Part shown: positions 36,371 to 45,400 of the stretch, one piece after another | How the letters are laid out: each line of letters starts with the position of its first letter | Position numbering within the stretch: the first letter of the stretch is position 1 | DNA from: Reichenbachiella sp. 5M10 | Lineage (GTDB): Bacteria > Bacteroidota > Bacteroidia > Cytophagales > Cyclobacteriaceae | Length of the DNA: 64,000 bases | NCBI RefSeq assembly: GCF_002742335.1 | Contig: NZ_MDGR01000007.1 | Location: 493,501-557,500 of the forward strand | Direction: 5' to 3' | The notes under the pieces: model-generated | Seen by the model: only the letters and a program-made list of their open reading frames with translations | Database searches by the model: none | What the model was told of the DNA's origin: nothing | Position numbers and translations under genes: made by a program

Positions 36371-39300
36371 ATGATTAGACTTAGACTATTGGACATTGAG
36401 CCGAGGAGCTTAATGAAAATGTCCTTGATGCTGATGCTGTTGCTGAGTTTTGGCGCGCATGCACAGGATGTTGTGGTGAAGGGGACGGTTACCTCTGAGA
36501 TGGGAGAGACCTTGCCAGGAGTGAGTGTACTGCTCCAAGGTACTTCTACAGGTACGGTCACTGACCTAGACGGAAACTATTCGCTCAAGGTTTCTTCGGG
36601 TGAGCAAGTACTGGTTTACTCCTTTATAGGAATGCAGAAACAGGAGATCTCAGTAGGAGGTCGCACAGTGATCGATGTGATCATGCTGGATGATGTCACT
36701 GCTCTAGAGGAGGTAGTGGTAGTCGGATATGGCACCAAGAAGAAAGCTCTAGTAACGGGGGCTAATTTGAGACAAACGGGGGAGGATATCGAGGCGCTCA
36801 ATACTGGGACAGCCATGGAAGCACTCCAGGGAATCACGCCCGGGGTCAGTATCGCGAGAAACAACGGGTCTCCTGGAGCAGGTACCAAAGTGACGATTCG
36901 TGGATTGGGAACCAACGGCAACTCAAACCCACTCTATGTGGTGGATGGTGTGCCAGTGGTAGATATCAATTACCTCAACCCCTCGGATATCGAATCCATC
37001 GATGTACTCAAGGACGCAGCGTCTGCTGCAATCTACGGATCTCGTGGAGCCAATGGCGTGGTTTTGGTCACGACTCGCAAAGGACAAAAAGGAGCCAAGC
37101 CACAAGTGAGTTACAATGGGTACTATGGGGTGCAAAATATCTACAAAAAACTACCTGCACTCAACGCACAAGAGTACATGTATATCATGGATGAAGGGCG
37201 AACCAATGATGGCTTGGCACCTACGGATTGGGAAGCAACCTTACAAAACAATGCTTGGTTGGAAAACAACTATCCAGGGTCAGGGACTCAACTCGGACAA
37301 GATGTATGGTCAAGGCTACAAGCAGGATGGGAAGGGACCGACTGGGTGGACGAAATCACTCAAAAAGACGCACCGATCCAAAACCATTCCATCAATATCA
37401 CAGGAGCCGGGGAAAGCATGATATACTCCGTCGGTTTTTCGTATTTTGATCAAGAGGGATTGATCGGTGGAGACTTGACAGATGCGGGCTACAAGAGGTT
37501 GACGGGCCGTCTCAATACGGAGTTTAGGTTGTTTGAAGTGAATGACCGAGTAATACTGAAGATCGGAGAGAATTTAACTTATTCGAATACACAGAATCGA
37601 AGTGTTGCTACAGGCAATATTTATTGGAATGATTTGCATGATGCTTTGGTGATGAATCCGTTGACACCAGCATACTGGAATGGTTCGCCCAACGAATTTG
37701 GCTTTACCCCGACGATAGAGGGGATCGCCAATGACCAGACCAATCCGGTAGCCACATTGTTTTATAGACACAACTACCAGTACGGCAAAGGAAACAGCAT
37801 CGTGGGTAATGTGTATGCGGAATTGGAGCCTATCAAAAAATTGAGGATACGCTCTTCGTTTGGGTTGAATTCTTGGTTTGGCAACAGCCGATCCTGGAGC
37901 CCAACCTATGCTCTGTCGACCCTGTATCAGAACCAAACGGATGGAGCGCAGCAAGATATGTATCAGGGAGTTACTTTTACCTGGACGACAACTGCTACTT
38001 ACGAGCGTGATTTTGGAGCACACAATGTGCAACTCATGGTCGGGACCGAGCAGATCCGCAACGATATACTCAATGCCAATGTGGGAGGTAGTAAAGCGAA
38101 TACGACATTTCAAGACCCAGATTACGCTTATCTAGACAATGTCAATAAACAAGATTTGACAGGGATTGACACGTGGGGTAAGGATTGGGCTGCCAATGGC
38201 GGTGGACTGTTGTCCTACATGGGGCGTTTGTCATACAATTACAACGAGAAATATCTCGTGGATTTTACCCTTCGTCGTGACGGTTCTTCCAATTTCTTGG
38301 GAGACAAGAAGTACGGAACTTTTCCTTCTGTAGCCGCTGGATGGAATTTCACAGAAGAAGATTTCATGTCAGGATTGACCTTCCTAGATCAAGGTAAATT
38401 GCGAGCGAGTTGGGGACAAAACGGAAACCAAAATGTAGACGCCTTTTTGTACCAAACCAACATAATATTCTTAGATCCAGGGTATTATTTTGGTCCCAAT
38501 AAGCCTGTCAGTACACAAACTGCTATTCCAGAAAATGTCCCGAATCCTGATGTGGGATGGGAGACTTCCGAACAGATTGACATAGGCTTGGATGCGTATT
38601 TTCTAAATTCTCGTTTGTCATTGACCGTGGATTGGTACCAAAAAATGACCAAGGATTGGTTGTTGAGAGCTGCGGTGCAAGGTACAGCAGGAGCGGATGC
38701 TCCGATCATCAATGGCGGAGATGTCAAAAACTCTGGTGTCGAAATCCTCATTGGGTGGCAAGACGATATTGGTGATTTCAAATATGGAGTGACGATGAGT
38801 GGTGCTACCTTGAAAAACGAGGTGACCAAGATCAACAATGCCGAAGGGATCATTCAGGGTGAACCTAATGTGTTGTCTCAGGGGACTGCTTATGTGTCAC
38901 GTATCGAAGAAGGCAAGCCGATGGGCTTCTTTTACGGCTATGAGACGGACGGGATTTTACAAAACCAGCAGGAAGTCAACGACTACAAAGGGCCTACTGA
39001 TGCGCCGTATTTTGCAGATCAACGTCCAGGTGACGTTCGTTTTGTGGATCAAAACAACGATGGGGTCATTGACGAAAACGACAAAATCATGTTGGGCGAT
39101 CCAATCCCTGATTTTGAGTTGGGACTTCAGCTGAACGCCGAGTTCAAAGGAGTATATGCCAACATGACCTTGACAGGTAAATTTGGCCAGCAAGTGATGC
39201 AGTCGTATCGTTCGTTTGCAGATCGATTTGATCAGAACTATACAACCGAAATCTTCGGTAGATGGCATGGAGAAGGGACTTCCGATCGATTGCCTCGATT

Positions 39301-39619
39301 GAGCTCTTCGTCACATCGCAACACCAACTTTATTTCGGATATCTACATGCACGATGCGGACTATGTCCGAATCAACAACCTCACGATTGGGTACAACTTT
39401 GCCCATATGATTCAAAATGCAAATTGGATCAACGGAGCGAAGGTTTATGTAGCAGTCAACAACCTCTATACTTTTACCGAATACTCTGGGATGGATCCCG
39501 AGGTTTCGTTTAGTGGTGTAGGTGGAGAAGACGATCCTACCCTATGGGCATCAGGGATCGATTTAGGACTATACCCTTTGCCACGCACTGTGATGCTGGG
39601 TGTAAATCTCACTTTCTAA
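36371..39619 (+). CDS. SusC/RagA-family TonB-linked transporter, PUL-1
   Basis: A 1082-residue outer-membrane transporter. Signal peptide ends SFGAHAQ; then the carboxypeptidase-regulatory-like domain (VKGTVTSEMGETLPGVSVLLQG), the LEEVVVVGYG TonB-box-like stretch, plug with NPLYVVDGVPV, and a barrel ending in VNLTF. An N-terminal extension MIRLRL before the typical signal sequence is shared with the PUL-2 SusC (MIKLRL), so I keep the longer start; ATG 36413 is an alternative. It follows HTCS-1 by 143 bases and precedes its susD partner by 11 bases. Probable cargo is a beta-glucoside-type oligosaccharide, inferred from the GH3 neighbour. Confidence 0.95.
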   Translation: MIRLRLLDIEPRSLMKMSLMLMLLLSFGAHAQDVVVKGTVTSEMGETLPGVSVLLQGTSTGTVTDLDGNYSLKVSSGEQVLVYSFIGMQKQEISVGGRTVIDVIMLDDVTALEEVVVVGYGTKKKALVTGANLRQTGEDIEALNTGTAMEALQGITPGVSIARNNGSPGAGTKVTIRGLGTNGNSNPLYVVDGVPVVDINYLNPSDIESIDVLKDAASAAIYGSRGANGVVLVTTRKGQKGAKPQVSYNGYYGVQNIYKKLPALNAQEYMYIMDEGRTNDGLAPTDWEATLQNNAWLENNYPGSGTQLGQDVWSRLQAGWEGTDWVDEITQKDAPIQNHSINITGAGESMIYSVGFSYFDQEGLIGGDLTDAGYKRLTGRLNTEFRLFEVNDRVILKIGENLTYSNTQNRSVATGNIYWNDLHDALVMNPLTPAYWNGSPNEFGFTPTIEGIANDQTNPVATLFYRHNYQYGKGNSIVGNVYAELEPIKKLRIRSSFGLNSWFGNSRSWSPTYALSTLYQNQTDGAQQDMYQGVTFTWTTTATYERDFGAHNVQLMVGTEQIRNDILNANVGGSKANTTFQDPDYAYLDNVNKQDLTGIDTWGKDWAANGGGLLSYMGRLSYNYNEKYLVDFTLRRDGSSNFLGDKKYGTFPSVAAGWNFTEEDFMSGLTFLDQGKLRASWGQNGNQNVDAFLYQTNIIFLDPGYYFGPNKPVSTQTAIPENVPNPDVGWETSEQIDIGLDAYFLNSRLSLTVDWYQKMTKDWLLRAAVQGTAGADAPIINGGDVKNSGVEILIGWQDDIGDFKYGVTMSGATLKNEVTKINNAEGIIQGEPNVLSQGTAYVSRIEEGKPMGFFYGYETDGILQNQQEVNDYKGPTDAPYFADQRPGDVRFVDQNNDGVIDENDKIMLGDPIPDFELGLQLNAEFKGVYANMTLTGKFGQQVMQSYRSFADRFDQNYTTEIFGRWHGEGTSDRLPRLSSSSHRNTNFISDIYMHDADYVRINNLTIGYNFAHMIQNANWINGAKVYVAVNNLYTFTEYSGMDPEVSFSGVGGEDDPTLWASGIDLGLYPLPRTVMLGVNLTF

Positions 39620-39630
39620 AAGCTTGAATT

Positions 39631-41364
39631 ATGAAGATTATAAATAGAATACAATATATAATAGCGGTAGTCATGCTACTGGTACTGGCGGGTTGTGATG
39701 ATTCTTTTCTTGAGGCCGAAAACCGATATGGATTGAATACAGATACGTATTACAAAACGCCAGATGATATGGATGCGGCTGTGTCTGGTATATACAATGC
39801 TTTGTATGTCAATGGAGTACATAGTGATGAGCATTTGGCAGCCAATCTGCTCTCGGATCTCATGCTCGGTGGAGGTGGTCCAGACGACAAGAGTGCCAAG
39901 AATGTGGATAGTTTTCAGGATCCCAACGAGGATACGTACAAAGACCTATGGGTCGAGACCTACAAGGGGATTTTTAGAGCCAACAACATCATAGAAGGCA
40001 TGGAGGTAGCCGATTTTGCACCGTACTTTGATACGGATCAGGAAGCTTTGGATTACAAAAACAAAACCTTGGGTGAGGTGTACTTCATGAGAGGGTTCTT
40101 GTTGTTTAGAGCGGCTAAGTTTTTTGGAGGAATGCCTTTGATCATGAGTAGTACTACACCACGCGATTTGCCGAGAGCGACGATACCAGAGACTTATGGT
40201 CAGATTGCCTCTGATTTGCAGAGGGCGATCGATCTGATGCCCACCGTGAGTGCAACGGCCATTCCTGTTGAGGAATATGGACATGCCAATCGCTGGGTGG
40301 CACAGGCATATCTCGCACGAGTATACTTGTTTTTTACGGGGTATATGACCAATATCGAGAAGACTGCTACGACAGAAATTACTTTGCCCGAAGGTGCAGG
40401 TACGATCACCCAAGCGGATGTAATAGCCGCTCTCAATGATTGTATTGCCAACAGTGGGTATGCCTTGGAAAGTGACTTTAGAAACCTATGGCCGTATTCT
40501 TATGTCAACGAGAGAGCGGGAGAGGTGGTATTGCCTTGGGCAGATACCGAAGGTCTTGCATGGGCTGGACAGGATGGTCCGAATGGTACCTTTGGTACAG
40601 GCAACTCGGAAGTAATGTTCTCTCTGCGCTATGCCTATGGCAACTGGGACTGGGACAAAGGACAGAGTTACAACAATCGTATTTGTTTGTTTTTTGGTAT
40701 TCGAGACAACAGTATGGTGCCGTTTGGTCAAGGCTGGGGCTGGGGGACTATTCATCCGCTTCTGCTGAGTCAATGGGACAATACAGATCAACGAAAATTG
40801 GGATCGATCCTTCAATTGGGAGAAGCAGACCAAGGAACAGATGGTTATCAAGCAGACAAAGGGGATCACGAAACGGGTATGTTCAATAAGAAATACACGA
40901 CCCTTCAACATGATGGGGCCGAAGGAGTCAAAGGCTTGTTTTTTTACCTCTACAACATGGTCCATGGAGATCCCTTGCAGCTCTGGGCCGCACAGGATTT
41001 CTTTTACATGAGGTTTGCAGATGTATTGTTGATGCAATCCGAATTGACCGGAGACAACACCAGTATGAACCTCGTGAGAGTGAGGGCAGGGTTGCCTACA
41101 ATAGCTTATTCGCTAGATGCAATCAAAGAAGAAAGAATGCATGAATTTGCTTTTGAAGGTCTGCGTTGGTTTGACCTGGTGCGCTGGGGGGATGTCGAAA
41201 ACGATGCGAATAATTTCTATTCGGATCAGGTGGATGTCAGAAATTCGGGAGTGGCTGGCAAGTACAGCGTGACCTATCGTCCAGAGACCAAGGGATTGGT
41301 TCCTGTACCAGAATCTGAAATCAGGCTGTCCAATGGGATCTATCAGCAGAATCCAGGATGGTAA
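39631..41364 (+). CDS. SusD/RagB-family surface lipoprotein, PUL-1
   Basis: A 577-residue lipoprotein: lipobox LAGC followed by DDSFLEAE, which fits surface export. The N-terminal helix TYYKTPDDMDAAVSGIYNALY and a C-terminal RMHEFAFEGLRWFDLVRWGD followed by FVPVPESEI-like sequence (LVPVPESEIRLSNG) are hallmarks of SusD. It forms the glycan-binding lid on the adjacent SusC. The stop codon lies 29 bases before the start of the following lipoprotein. Confidence 0.95.
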   Translation: MKIINRIQYIIAVVMLLVLAGCDDSFLEAENRYGLNTDTYYKTPDDMDAAVSGIYNALYVNGVHSDEHLAANLLSDLMLGGGGPDDKSAKNVDSFQDPNEDTYKDLWVETYKGIFRANNIIEGMEVADFAPYFDTDQEALDYKNKTLGEVYFMRGFLLFRAAKFFGGMPLIMSSTTPRDLPRATIPETYGQIASDLQRAIDLMPTVSATAIPVEEYGHANRWVAQAYLARVYLFFTGYMTNIEKTATTEITLPEGAGTITQADVIAALNDCIANSGYALESDFRNLWPYSYVNERAGEVVLPWADTEGLAWAGQDGPNGTFGTGNSEVMFSLRYAYGNWDWDKGQSYNNRICLFFGIRDNSMVPFGQGWGWGTIHPLLLSQWDNTDQRKLGSILQLGEADQGTDGYQADKGDHETGMFNKKYTTLQHDGAEGVKGLFFYLYNMVHGDPLQLWAAQDFFYMRFADVLLMQSELTGDNTSMNLVRVRAGLPTIAYSLDAIKEERMHEFAFEGLRWFDLVRWGDVENDANNFYSDQVDVRNSGVAGKYSVTYRPETKGLVPVPESEIRLSNGIYQQNPGW

Positions 41365-41393
41365 TCGTGAGTAGAAACTTTAAACACAGAAAC

Positions 41394-42221
41394 ATGAAAT
41401 TATCGAATAATATAAAAGTGTTTGTGATGGGAGCATGGGTACTCTTGAGTGCTTGTGATCCGATCGAAGACCGAGACGAACTGAAGAATAGTTATACGCC
41501 AGATGACATAGAGTTGGAGGTGATACAGTCTACACAAGGGGGCAATGGCTTGACCATCAAAATGAATACCCCTGGTGTGATTGGGTTTTGGGATTACAAC
41601 ATCAACGAGTCCTATACCGATGAAGTACAGGTCAACTATCCGATACCCGGCAAGGCGACTTTTACCTACAATATAGCGACAGCATACATGCCCAATGGTA
41701 ACCCTTCGGAGACCGAATACATCTCCAAGACAGTGGACGTACAGATAGATGTATTGGATCAGCCATTGCCTCAGGCATATTATGACTTGGTAGGCGATGA
41801 TTTGGAAGGGAAAACGTGGGTTTTTGATGGAGTACCTGCGGATGGAGGTCTCTGGTGGTATATGTCTCCAGGTGATGATCCTTCGTCTTATGGTACAGCA
41901 TGGTGGAATGCTGGAGGGTCTGGTGATGCACCTCCAGTAGATGTGTCTGGAGAGATGACGTTTGATTTAGATGGAGCGGCCAATTATACTTATAAAGAGG
42001 CTCCAGATGCTACAGGTGTTTTAGGAGGTTTTGCGTTTAATTCGGACTATAGCAAATTCATTGTCAAAGGAGATCAAAAGATTCTTGGCAATGAAGAACC
42101 TCGTGGTAATCCAGATGGAGAGTATACACTCATCAGTTTGACCTCAGATCAGATGATTTTGTATGTACCTATGAATAGTGGTGGTACAGGGTGGACTTGG
42201 GTGTTCAAACCAAAAGAGTAG
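41394..42221 (+). CDS. PUL-1 surface lipoprotein, SusE/F-position, probable glycan-binding protein
   Basis: A 275-residue lipoprotein with lipobox LLSAC and acidic residues soon after it. Residues about 30-130 look like a PKD/Ig-type beta domain (IQSTQGGNGLTIKMNTPGVIGFWDYN), and 140-275 a second beta domain rich in Trp, Tyr and Gly, starting GKTWVFDGVPADGGLWWYMSPGDD and ending GWTWVFKPKE. In many PULs the gene after susD encodes a surface glycan-binding protein, and exposed Trp residues fit sugar stacking. I do not recognise a named family. The open frame reaches back to 41358, overlapping susD, but the signal peptide starts at 41394. Confidence 0.75.
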   Translation: MKLSNNIKVFVMGAWVLLSACDPIEDRDELKNSYTPDDIELEVIQSTQGGNGLTIKMNTPGVIGFWDYNINESYTDEVQVNYPIPGKATFTYNIATAYMPNGNPSETEYISKTVDVQIDVLDQPLPQAYYDLVGDDLEGKTWVFDGVPADGGLWWYMSPGDDPSSYGTAWWNAGGSGDAPPVDVSGEMTFDLDGAANYTYKEAPDATGVLGGFAFNSDYSKFIVKGDQKILGNEEPRGNPDGEYTLISLTSDQMILYVPMNSGGTGWTWVFKPKE

Positions 42222-42245
42222 AAAATAGTTTTTGATTTAGATTAT

Positions 42246-42279
42246 AGAGGAGGGTGTCAGTCGTGATATCCTCTTTTTT
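42246..42279 (+). terminator. Possible terminator of PUL-1 operon
   Basis: AGAGGA (42246-42251) and TCCTCT (42269-42274) form a short stem with further partial pairing inside, followed by six T. It begins 25 bases after the last PUL-1 stop. Confidence 0.5.
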
Positions 42280-42366
42280 GTGGCTTGTTCAGAATGGACA
42301 AAACCGAAAGGTTGAGGCTGATGTTTGCATGAACCCTCGTAGGGTGGGTTGATCCTGCCTAGAATC

Positions 42367-42393
42367 TGCCTCTCACAGACTAGTCTGGAGGCA
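42367..42393. repeat. Nested palindrome TGCCTC / CAGACTAGTCTG / GAGGCA
   Basis: A perfect 12-bp palindrome CAGACTAGTCTG (42376-42387) sits inside an outer inverted pair TGCCTC (42367-42372) and GAGGCA (42388-42393), with a 3-base bulge on the left. It ends 8 bases before the 41-bp HTCS element and has no counterpart before HTCS-1. It could be an operator or a structured RNA leader. Confidence 0.45.
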
Positions 42394-42401
42394 TGTCGCC
42401 A

Positions 42402-42442
42402 AGAGCGGTATATATACCAAAGTACCGTGGTAATTTGCGCAG
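42402..42442 (+). promoter_or_regulatory. 41-bp conserved element, copy 2, upstream of HTCS-2
   Basis: Second copy of the element described before HTCS-1, with the palindrome GGTATATATACC at 42407-42418 and GGTAATTTG at the same spacing. It ends 53 bases before the HTCS-2 ATG, almost the same distance as copy 1 (51 bases). Confidence 0.75.
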
Positions 42443-42495
42443 TGACTCTGCGGAGGTTCTTATTATTGGATATATTTTCATAATATCGTATCAGC

Positions 42496-45400
42496 ATGAA
42501 AAGATTGGGACTATACTGTATAGGCTTGTTGATGATGGGGCACGTGACGCGGGCACAGCGTGTGGTGTCTGATTATCAGTTCGTGTCTCCAGATCAAGAA
42601 CTTTCCCAAAACACAGTCACGTCCATCATACAAGATCACAACGGTTTTTTGTGGTTGGGGACTCGCAGTGGACTCAACAAATACGATGGGTTCAACATGA
42701 AGACCTTCATGCGGGACGAAAAGGATAGTGCGACCATCAGTAGTAACTACGTTCGGTCACTTTATTACACTTCGGATCATCGCCTGCTTGTGGGGAGCTT
42801 GTCGGGAGGCTATAGCGTCTATGACGAAAGTACAGAGACATTCGCTCAACTCGAAGCGACCCACACCCCTGCAGAAATGGAATCTGTCTCGATCAATGCA
42901 TTTTACGAAGACAGTCATCACAACATTTGGATTGCCACAGACCGCAACGGCTTGTACATGTGGGATAGCGTACTTAAAATTTTTGTACAATACCGTCACA
43001 ACGAATTGGATCCGTGGGGGATCTCCTCCAATACTGTCACAGGAGTAATAGGAGACGGCCGAGGCAATCTCTGGGTGTCGACATGGGGTGGAGGGCTCAA
43101 TCTTTTCAACACCAATACCAAGCGCTTTATTCACTATTTGCACGATGAGGAAGCGCTCAATTCTCCTTCGTCCAATGTCATTCGATGCCTTGTATCTGGG
43201 AGAGGAGGCGATATTTGGCTCGGAACTGATCGTGGGGTAGACCGGGTCAGCTATGACAAAAGTGGGAAGTATCGGTTTGAACATCTCGCGACGACCAATT
43301 CTCGTGGCGAGGAACCTTTTGTACTGACCATGATGGAGGATAGTCAAAACCGTCTTTGGATTGGGAGCGAAAACGACGGTATCTGCGCAGTGGATTTGGC
43401 TACCAAGCAATACGATTGGCATGCTTACGATTCCAAGAGTGAATACAGTATCAAAAACAATTCTATTTGGTCCATTTTTGAAGACAGTAAAGGGGTAATC
43501 TGGGTAGGGACGTTCAATAAGGGCCTGTTCAAACTCGACGAGAGCAACCGGAAATTCCCAGTCTACAAACACAACCCCTACGACGAGCGGACTTTGACAC
43601 ACAATGCCGTGAGCTCGTTTGGAGAGGACCAACAAGGCAACGTATGGATAGCGACAGATGGTGGAGGTGTGGATTATTGGGATGTGTCCCATGGAAGTTT
43701 CACCCATTATACCAAGGAAAAATACCCGCAAATGAGCGATGAGGTACTCAGTATCATGATCGATCGATACCAAAATGTGTGGGTAGGCAACTGGCAAGGA
43801 GGTGCTCTCGTGAAGCGAAAGGGAGAAGATATTTTTGAACCTTTTCCACTCCCTCATGATTTCAAACTGCAGCATGATCGGGAAAATGTCTTTTCGATCA
43901 TTGAAGACCTAAACGGAAGGATTTGGTTTGCGGTATTTAGAGGGGGCTTGCTCAGGTATGACCCGTCAACTCAGACTTATACGGCCTATCTTCATGATCA
44001 AAACAATCCCGAGAGCATCAGCTCCAACGCGACACGACAAGTCTATCAAGACAGCAAAGGTCGAATCTGGGTGAGTACAGAAGGGACCGGCCTCAACATG
44101 CTTGAGGATCCTGAATCTGGAGTGTTTCGACACTACTTTCATGACAAGAATGATGCGACGACTCTGAGTGAAAACACCGTACAGTCGGTGATAGAGGATA
44201 GCAAGGGACGCATATGGGTGGGGACGTCTGGTGGACTCAATCTCTATGACGAGTCCAAGGAGACGTTTACCAAGTATGGGTACCAAGACGGATTTGCAGA
44301 CGAAGTGATTCATTCGATGCAAGTCGATGATCATGGCTTGCTCTGGCTCAGTACCAACAAAGGCTTGATACGATTCGATCCCGAAGAGAAAAAGGTCCGT
44401 AACTTTGACCTAGACGATGGGCTACAGGCGCTAGAGTTTTTCAAAAATTCCAGTTACAAACTATCCTCTGGGGCTCTGTTGTTTGGGGGAGTGGACGGGT
44501 TCAATGTACTCATGCCCGATCAGATTTCTGATGAGTTTGATGAGCCTGAGATGTATATCATGGATTTCAATGTATCCAACGAGTCCATCAAAAAATCAAA
44601 CGCAGATCTCCTGCAGGGAAATTTGATGGATGGAGGACAAATAGAACTTAGCTACGATCAAAATGATTTTAGCATTGAATTTTCTCAGATCAATTTCGCT
44701 CAGTCGAGCAAAAATGAATTTGCTTACCAGTTGGAGAGCTACGATCAGGAATGGCAGTTGGCGGGCAATCGTAGGGAGGCCTATTACACCAATGTGCCCG
44801 CAGGCCAATATACATTTCGGGTCAAAGGAACGGACAATGGGGGAGAGTGGTCAGGACAGGAAGCCACATTGTCTTTGGTGATTCATCCGGCATGGTATGA
44901 TACTACGTGGGCCTATGTTTTGTATGCGTTGTTTGGCTTTGGGTTGTTGTTTTGGGCGTTTCAGACTATTATCAATCGGGAGCGGTTACAGTCCAAACTC
45001 ATGGTCGAGCACATGGAGCTAGCCAAAATGCAAGAACTGGATCAGATGAAATCCAGTTTCTTTGCCAACATCTCACACGAGTTTCGCTCGCCACTGACTT
45101 TGCTCTTAGGCCCGCTCAAGGCCATGATGGAAAACGATACGTTTCAAAGTTCGAGGGAGCAAGTGATGATGATGCTCCGCAATGCCGAAAATTTACTCAA
45201 CCTCATCAATCAACTGCTCGAACTCTCCAAATTGGAATCAGGGAAAATGAGACTGGAACTAGTGACCATCGACGTGCTGTCATTTCTGAAACCCATCATT
45301 CATTCTTTTTCTTCCTTGGCTAGCCGAAACAACATGGCTTACAAGATTGATTTCCCGAGGGGGGAGTTGTTGCTGACTTTTGACCGAGACAAGCTCGAAA

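Noticed and set aside
42757..43875. 372-codon open frame on the minus strand
   Set aside because: It lies entirely opposite the HTCS-2 propeller; it has no signal peptide or family motif, and the plus-strand frame is clearly coding.
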